This document shows positions 59,132-64,000 of a stretch of DNA of 64,000 nucleotides, piece by piece. Both the position numbers and the translations under genes were made by a program. The stretch lies in NCBI GenBank assembly GCA_964566055.1, contig CAZMHI010000016.1:11824-75823 (forward strand), in the 5' to 3' direction. Position 1 is the first letter of the stretch. The number at the start of each line of letters is the position of its first letter. A model generated the notes under the pieces. It did not search any database. It was not told the origin of the DNA and saw nothing but the letters and a program-made list of their open reading frames with translations. This stretch comes from TMED23 sp964566055. Its GTDB lineage: Bacteria; Pseudomonadota; Alphaproteobacteria; Rhodospirillales; UBA2165.

Positions 59132-59395
59132 ATGCCCGTCGAATTTGATTATGCGATCTGTGAAGGCTGCGGTGAGTGCGATGCGCTCTGTCCGGGCGAT
59201 GTCATCTATATGCGCCCGCGCAACGACAATGACCCGGTGAATGCCGATCTCAAAAACACCTATACGCATCTCAAAAAGCCCAAAGTGCCGTATCTTAAAT
59301 ACACCGAGGAATGCTGGCACTGCGGCTCCTGCCGACAGGATTGTCCCAACGAAGCCATCACCGTCGTCTTCCCACCCGACATGCTGTGTCTGTAA
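59132..59395 (+). CDS. 2[4Fe-4S] ferredoxin subunit, AprB-like
   Basis: 87 residues with two four-cysteine groups: C10, C13, C16, C20 (CEGCGECDALC) and C61, C64, C67, C71 (CWHCGSCRQDC). AprB-type proteins have the same two clusters and a long inter-cluster region, here ~40 residues, but the known AprB is longer (~150), so this is a minimal version. It should pass electrons between the flavoprotein and a quinone- or ferredoxin-linked partner. AAGGA precedes the ATG. Operon with the gene at 57441. Confidence 0.85.
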   Translation: MPVEFDYAICEGCGECDALCPGDVIYMRPRNDNDPVNADLKNTYTHLKKPKVPYLKYTEECWHCGSCRQDCPNEAITVVFPPDMLCL

Positions 59396-59418
59396 AGCAA
59401 GTTCCCTAGACTAATAGC

Positions 59419-61209
59419 TTAGTTCTGATACGAAACCCGTTCGTCAGGAAACAGGACGCTAACAGTAGTTCCCTGGCCCAAGGAGCTTTCAATCCTCATT
59501 TTCCCATTGTGAGCTTCGACTAGACCTTTGGAGAGGGGCAATCCAAGACCAGTGCCTTCGTTTTCGGTTCCCTTTTCACTTCTGCCTTGGCCGAACTTTT
59601 CCAGCGCTCGCAAAATGTCGTCATCATTCATGCCAATACCATTGTCGTTGACCGATATAGCGAGAGACCCATCCTCACCTCTTTCTATCCCAACTGATAC
59701 AATCCCACCTTCATCAGTGAATTTGATCGCATTGGATAATAGATTGACGAAAATCTGCTTGAGCCGCCTCTCGTCTCCGCGAATCGCCGGGCAAAGGCCG
59801 TTTAAATCAAATTGAAGTTCGACGCCACCCTGTTCAGCACGAGGCTTGGTCAAACGAAGGGCTGCATCTATGACGGGCTCGATTTGCACTTCGGTCTCAT
59901 CCAAGACTAGTTTTCCCGCCTCGATCGTCGAAATATCGAGTATTTCATTGATGAGGTCGAGCAGGTGCTTTCCGGAAATATGAATATCTTTCACATATTC
60001 CCGCTGTTTCTCGTTTAGGAGCGTACCGAAGATTTCTTGATCAAGGGTTTCCGAGAATCCGATGATAGCGTTCAAAGGCGTACGCAGTTCATGGCTCATA
60101 TTGGCTAAAAATTCACTTTTCGTCTTGTTTGCCGTCTCCGCTTCTACGCGCGCTCTGATAAATTCCACTTCGCTGGATTTCAACTCTGTTTCGTCGATGG
60201 TGGTGCCTCTATAGCCTTTAAAATTTTCATCATCATCAAATATTGCGATACCATTGAACTGGGCATAACGCATCTCTCCGTCCATTCCCAGCCACGACGC
60301 ATGAACGCCGTGAAAAGTTTCACATTTCTCAGTTACATTTTTCAAATTTTTCAGAATTTCCGGCTCGGTCCGGCCAATCAAACTTTCCCAAAGGGTTTTG
60401 CCGATGAAATTTTCCGGTGAACCTTTGAATCGGCTCGTCGGCGGAGACAAATAAGTGTATTTGTGATTTTCGTCAGTTTCCCAAAATCGGTCTACGGCGG
60501 AAAGAGCGAAATCCCGAAAGCGCTCCTCACTTTTTCTGTGGGCTGTTTCCACTTCTTTTTGCTCGGTTATGTCGGTGCGCATCACCAATGTGCCGCCATC
60601 GTGCGTTCTTATTCTGCTGATCTGAATCCAACGACCGCCAATCATCAATTGTTCGTCGGTATTTTCAACGTTGCGATGATTATCCATGGTTTGTTTCACC
60701 CATGTTTCGTGATCTCTATTTTCATCCGGTGGCAGCACGTTCTTTTCCAGGGCGCGTACAATTGTTTCAGCCGAGGTGCCGGGTACTAAAAGATTAGAAA
60801 TTTGAGGTATTTCAACTTTTGCTTTGGAATTGCACATAACAATTTGGTCATTGTTATCGTAGAGAATAATGCTGGCCGACAAATTCTCAATTGTATCGAG
60901 AAATCGTTTTTCCTGCTCGGATAATTCAAAGGAACGGGCTTTGACCGTTGCTTCAAGTTCAGCCGCTTCCAGTTTGGCGCTTTGCAATTGCGTTACTAAA
61001 AGAAATCGATTTTTAAAAATAAAGTAGGTCACAGCTAAGGCTGACAAACTGCCGACCAAAATCGGTGGAACGATTGCAGACAAAGTAATCTGATCATATC
61101 CAAAGTTTGTACCTTGGATAAAAAAAGCCATTGTTCCCGTAAATGAGCCTCCTGCCAGAAAAGACACTGACAGGATCCATTTAATTTTGCTGGTTAAAAA
61201 CGTTTTCAC
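59419..61209 (-). CDS. PAS-containing membrane histidine kinase
   Basis: 596 residues from GTG 61209 (AAGG six bases upstream). Two N-terminal membrane helices (about 12-32 and 45-65), a coiled stretch, two PAS regions (about 95-215 ILYDNNDQIVMCNSKAK... and 225-345 RFWETDENHKYTYLSPPTSR), then HisKA with MSHELRTPLNAIIGFSE, and HATPase with NDNGIGMNDDDI and GTGLGLPLSKGLVEAHNG. The start is supported by a perfect -10 (TATAAT, 61239-61244), which excludes the in-frame TTG at 61239. No response regulator is in the window; the input signal is unknown. Confidence 0.87.
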   Translation of the reverse strand: MKTFLTSKIKWILSVSFLAGGSFTGTMAFFIQGTNFGYDQITLSAIVPPILVGSLSALAVTYFIFKNRFLLVTQLQSAKLEAAELEATVKARSFELSEQEKRFLDTIENLSASIILYDNNDQIVMCNSKAKVEIPQISNLLVPGTSAETIVRALEKNVLPPDENRDHETWVKQTMDNHRNVENTDEQLMIGGRWIQISRIRTHDGGTLVMRTDITEQKEVETAHRKSEERFRDFALSAVDRFWETDENHKYTYLSPPTSRFKGSPENFIGKTLWESLIGRTEPEILKNLKNVTEKCETFHGVHASWLGMDGEMRYAQFNGIAIFDDDENFKGYRGTTIDETELKSSEVEFIRARVEAETANKTKSEFLANMSHELRTPLNAIIGFSETLDQEIFGTLLNEKQREYVKDIHISGKHLLDLINEILDISTIEAGKLVLDETEVQIEPVIDAALRLTKPRAEQGGVELQFDLNGLCPAIRGDERRLKQIFVNLLSNAIKFTDEGGIVSVGIERGEDGSLAISVNDNGIGMNDDDILRALEKFGQGRSEKGTENEGTGLGLPLSKGLVEAHNGKMRIESSLGQGTTVSVLFPDERVSYQN

Positions 61210-61565
61210 ATGTACCCTTAGGTTAGGAAATTGCGCCAATTATACCTACCTACCTGATGAATATATTGGCATAAAAACCGTGTAATTTAAGTAACTTAGT
61301 GAAATTTTTTATTTCAAAATAAAGCAGCTACGCCAACTTTAGTTCGACAAACCTTATAGGTTGAACAGATAGCCTCATTTCATTGGAAACGGAGCTGAAT
61401 GACCTTTGCTTCGATGCCCCATAAGACCACGAATTCAAGATAATTGTAATAAGCAATATCACCCGTAATCGGTGTCCGCTATTGAAGGTCGAGCATATTT
61501 AATTGAATGCTTGATCCTAGGCGGATTGGCCTCGGATTTGAATCTGTTCTAGTAGAGAAGAGGCA
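61210..61565. other. Intergenic region with a -10 element of the PAS kinase gene
   Basis: About 350 bases. TATAAT on the minus strand (61239-61244) about 30 bases before the kinase start is the only clear signal; no good -35 pairs with it. The remainder contains no gene with an RBS that I would support; a 14-codon frame after CGGAG near 61400 is too short to list. Confidence 0.45.
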
Positions 61566-62486
61566 CTATCCGCCATTTTCAAATGGCTTGATAGTGGCAT
61601 AAAGCGTTTCATTGACCGGCGTCGGGATATTTAATTCACGACCCATTCGCACCACTGCACCAGTTAACCAAGGCGTTTCAAGACGGGAACCTTTCTCAAG
61701 ATCTTTCAGTGTCGAAGCTGTCATATCCGGTGGCATCTTGGTGGCGGCAAATTCCATCTGGCGTTCGACAACGTCGACAGACAAATTCGCGCCTGTTGCA
61801 CGCCCGACGGCGGCAATTTCCGTCATCGCAGCTTCATATACCGTGGCCATTTCAGGATCAGCCAGAATTTTTCCAATCGGGCTCCTGGATGCAGTCGTCA
61901 CACCGCTCAGCGTGCCAATGTTTAAGAATTTTTCCCATAGAGAAGTTTGGATATCATCTGGGATTGCTGCTTCAATGCCGCTTTCCTGGCAGGCTTTAAG
62001 AAAGGCCTTGGCCCGCTCAGATTTTTCGTTGTTGTTCTCACCAAAAACCAATTTGGCGAAATTACCGAAATGCTGAATAACGCCGGGTTCCGAGATAACT
62101 GAAGAAATATAGGCGCTGCCGCTAAGCGCATGCTTAGCGCCGATTTGCCCGGCAATAACATCACTGCTTTCAACGCCATTTTGCAGCGAAATAACAGCTG
62201 TATTGTCTGCCAGCATCGGCTTGCAGGCCTGCGCTGAAGATGCCGTATCCCAAAGCTTGACGGCAAAAAGAATGATATCAATCGGCCCGACGTTGGTGGG
62301 GTCGTTTGTAGTGTTAACATTTTTCAGGTGAATATCACCTAGTTCACTGCGCACTTTGAGACCATGGCTGCGGATGGCTTCGAGGTGTTTCCCACGGGCG
62401 ATAAAAGAGACGTCATGACCGGCCTCAGCCAACCGCGCACCAAAATATCCTCCGACTGCACCGGCTGCCATAATCGCAATTTTCAT
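61566..62486 (-). CDS. panE: 2-dehydropantoate 2-reductase (ketopantoate reductase family)
   Basis: 306 residues, family length. N-terminal NADPH site MAAGAVGGYFGARLAEAGHD (variant of GAGAVG), then ILFAVKLWDT, SLQNGVESSDV with the catalytic Lys/Asn block, and the helical C-terminal domain with LWEKFLNIGTLSGVTT and SRLETPWLTGAVVRMGRELNIPTPVNETLY. It reduces ketopantoate to pantoate with NADPH; paralogues in the ApbA group may act on other 2-oxo acids. TAGGAGAAAA precedes the ATG. It stands alone, 316 bases from the divergent cyclase. Confidence 0.88.
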   Translation of the reverse strand: MKIAIMAAGAVGGYFGARLAEAGHDVSFIARGKHLEAIRSHGLKVRSELGDIHLKNVNTTNDPTNVGPIDIILFAVKLWDTASSAQACKPMLADNTAVISLQNGVESSDVIAGQIGAKHALSGSAYISSVISEPGVIQHFGNFAKLVFGENNNEKSERAKAFLKACQESGIEAAIPDDIQTSLWEKFLNIGTLSGVTTASRSPIGKILADPEMATVYEAAMTEIAAVGRATGANLSVDVVERQMEFAATKMPPDMTASTLKDLEKGSRLETPWLTGAVVRMGRELNIPTPVNETLYATIKPFENGG

Positions 62487-62802
62487 TTCTGCTTTTTCTC
62501 CTAACGGGTGAGAAGAGAATAGCTGGTTAGCTGTTTAAGTGCCAACCATTAGGAGCTTACATTTAGTGGCAGCAATTTAATTTCTTTGATTTGGAAGATT
62601 TAAAGGCGAGTAATATAATATGCATTTTTGTTGCAATTTAGATGCAAATCAGGTTGACTAAGGGTATATACGAATGCCGAACGGGGTTATCCCTGATTAA
62701 AGCTAACGAATTATAACTTAGCTGGCGTACCAAACTCACAATTGACCAAAAAGTATTACGGTTTACCAGGCCGTTGATTTTGAATTTTTTGTGGAGCGCC
62801 AA
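62487..62802. other. Divergent control region, PanE / adenylate cyclase
   Basis: 316 bases of AT-rich DNA. It should carry two divergent promoters, but I find no clear pair of hexamers, dyad, RNA gene or small ORF with an RBS. Confidence 0.35.
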
Positions 62803-64000
62803 ATGGCTAAATCCGAAGTTGAGCGTAGGCTCGTGGCAATCCTTTCTGCGGATGTTACTGGGTATACGCGTCTGATAAGAGCTGACCAGGATACCACTTT
62901 GGCCGGCTGGCATACTCTATGCGATGATGTTATTGATCCTATGATTGAGGCCTATCGCGGTAGGATCGTCAAACTGACCGGTGACGGTTTTCTCGCTGAA
63001 TTTGTCACAACCCATGATGCGGTTCGGTGCGCCGTTGAAATTCAAGCCGAGCTCGGATCTCGTAATGCGGTAGCACCTGAAGACCGCCGCATTGATTTTC
63101 GCATGGGCATTAATCTCGGTGATATCGTCGCCGATGATAAAGATATTTATGGTGATGGTGTAAATATTGCAGCCCGTTTGCAGGAATTGGCCAATCCCGG
63201 TGGAATTTATATATCCGCCAATGTCCATGATCAGGTTGCGCACCGCTTATCTTATAATTACGAAGATTTGGGTGAGCAGACGCTCAAAAATATCGACCAG
63301 TCGATTCAAATTTATAGTGTTGGTATTGAACCCGCCACGATAGAGCAGCCAACTACCAAAAATCCGTTTATGACCCCCCGGCGTATGGTTACCGCAATAT
63401 CGGCCGCCGCTGCTGTTATTATTGCCATTGCAGTCTTCACGGTTTTACAAACTCAGATATTCCCGGACCAGCAATTGGCCGCCTTTAAATCTGCCGCCGC
63501 TTACCCTTTACCCGATAAAGCATCGGTAGCAGTTCTGCCATTCAGCAATTTGAGTGATGGTGGCAAATACGATTATTTCAGCGATGGCGTGACCGAAGAC
63601 ATTATTACTGATTTGTCCAAATTATCGAATATTTTTGTTATCGGACGGAATTCATCCTTCACCTACAAGGGGCGCACGGTGAAAGCTCAAGATGTTGGGC
63701 GTGACCTCGGCGTGCGCTATGTCTTGGAAGGCAGCGTCCGACGTTCCAGCAATAAGATCAGAATTTCGGCGCGTTTGGTTGACGCCGTATCAGGCAATCT
63801 TATGTGGGCAGAACGCCATGACCAGGTACTTAAAGATGTTTTCGCCGCTCAGGACTCGATTACCCATAAAGTTGTCTCTGCGATGAAAGTCAATTTCCAC
63901 AGTGATGAGCTGGAAAGAGTGGATCGCCGGGTTGTACAGAATTTTGTCGCTTATGACATGTTTTTGCGCGGGCGCCAGGCGATGAATCCGGTCTCCAAGG
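62803..64000 (+). CDS. Class III adenylate/guanylate cyclase with membrane segment (partial)
   Basis: At least 399 residues; it runs off the right edge. Residues 8-180 form a class III cyclase domain: LVAILSADVTGYTRLI with metal Asp17, YRGRIVKLTGDGFLAEF with metal Asp61, MGINLGDIVADD and DGVNIAARLQELA. A membrane helix follows (about 195-220, MVTAISAAAAVIIAIAVFTV). Beyond it is a domain with SVAVLPFSNLSDGGKYDYFS, DGVTEDIITDLSKLS and LGVRYVLEGSVRRSSNKIRI, the TolB-like region common in cyclase-TPR proteins; TPR repeats are expected after the edge. It makes cAMP in response to an unknown signal. ATG has GGAG six bases upstream. Confidence 0.9.
   Translation, partial: MAKSEVERRLVAILSADVTGYTRLIRADQDTTLAGWHTLCDDVIDPMIEAYRGRIVKLTGDGFLAEFVTTHDAVRCAVEIQAELGSRNAVAPEDRRIDFRMGINLGDIVADDKDIYGDGVNIAARLQELANPGGIYISANVHDQVAHRLSYNYEDLGEQTLKNIDQSIQIYSVGIEPATIEQPTTKNPFMTPRRMVTAISAAAAVIIAIAVFTVLQTQIFPDQQLAAFKSAAAYPLPDKASVAVLPFSNLSDGGKYDYFSDGVTEDIITDLSKLSNIFVIGRNSSFTYKGRTVKAQDVGRDLGVRYVLEGSVRRSSNKIRISARLVDAVSGNLMWAERHDQVLKDVFAAQDSITHKVVSAMKVNFHSDELERVDRRVVQNFVAYDMFLRGRQAMNPVSK

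Noticed and set aside
1..64000. CRISPR array, rRNA, insertion sequence or prophage
   Set aside because: No regularly spaced repeats, no transposase or integrase motifs and no rRNA-like stretches were seen; the only repeats are the intergenic palindromes listed.

Overview
The window looks like chromosomal DNA of a heterotrophic, probably microaerobic-to-facultatively anaerobic alphaproteobacterium. The indicators are an adenylylatable glutamine synthetase with a PII protein, Bcr/CflA transporters, alphaproteobacterial-style chemoreceptors, TRAP and PutA genes, and FNR-type boxes. I cannot name the genus. Most genes are of moderate GC and read as ordinary host genes. One segment (about 28.1-31.8 kb) is visibly AT-richer, full of short unrecognised ORFs, and starts at a tRNA-His gene.

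Region 0-5.2 kb is the most unusual part. It holds three genes interrupted by in-frame UGA codons that are best read as selenocysteine: one PrdB/GrdB-like protein (CPVUPSC) and two AhpD-like proteins (CAYU and CSYU, both at residue 84). Each UGA is followed at the right distance by a hairpin that fits a bacterial SECIS element. The genes lie on either side of an HxlR-family regulator with overlapping divergent promoters and a palindromic operator, together with a two-domain dimeric alpha/beta-barrel protein. This looks like one HxlR-controlled selenium-dependent redox module. Two GC-rich palindromic repeats sit inside it.

Region 5.2-28 kb carries a YceI protein, membrane and periplasmic hypotheticals, three tandem Bcr/CflA efflux genes, two chemoreceptors with very long charged linkers (one with a c-type-haem CxxCH sensor domain), a MetE-like methyltransferase coupled to a gamma-glutamylcyclotransferase-like gene, a PaaK-like CoA ligase, glnB-glnA, a polysaccharide-deacetylase-family protein, panD, a lipoprotein, a class I aminotransferase and a TPR-glycosyltransferase pair. 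Region 28-31.8 kb is tRNA-His plus a small islet. It includes a chain of tiny ORFs joined by ATGA overlaps and a DUF2971-like protein with a zinc-ribbon tail, and it ends at an imperfect copy of the tRNA 3' end.

Region 31.8-39.9 kb has SnoaL-like, cupin and VOC proteins, then a TRAP transporter (dctPQM), a convergent UbiD-type decarboxylase and a MarR regulator. Matching ACCTAT-N5-ATAGGT palindromes upstream of dctP and of ubiD tie these into one predicted MarR regulon for uptake and decarboxylation of an unknown, probably aromatic, acid.

Region 40.5-48.2 kb is a ferredoxin-dependent block: iorA-iorB (IorB fused to an extra 2[4Fe-4S] domain), korA-korB-korC and two paralogous QueG/reductive-dehalogenase-like Fe-S proteins, preceded by a perfect FNR box. 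Region 48-64 kb has a solute-binding protein, PutA, a haem-sensor histidine kinase, a feruloyl-CoA-synthase-like ligase divergent from a universal stress protein across two FNR-like boxes, an AprA/AprB-like flavoprotein-ferredoxin pair behind a perfect FNR box, a PAS histidine kinase, ketopantoate reductase and a class III adenylate cyclase cut by the window end. Several blocks together suggest low-oxygen catabolism of amino acids and aromatic acids with low-potential electrons carried by ferredoxin.
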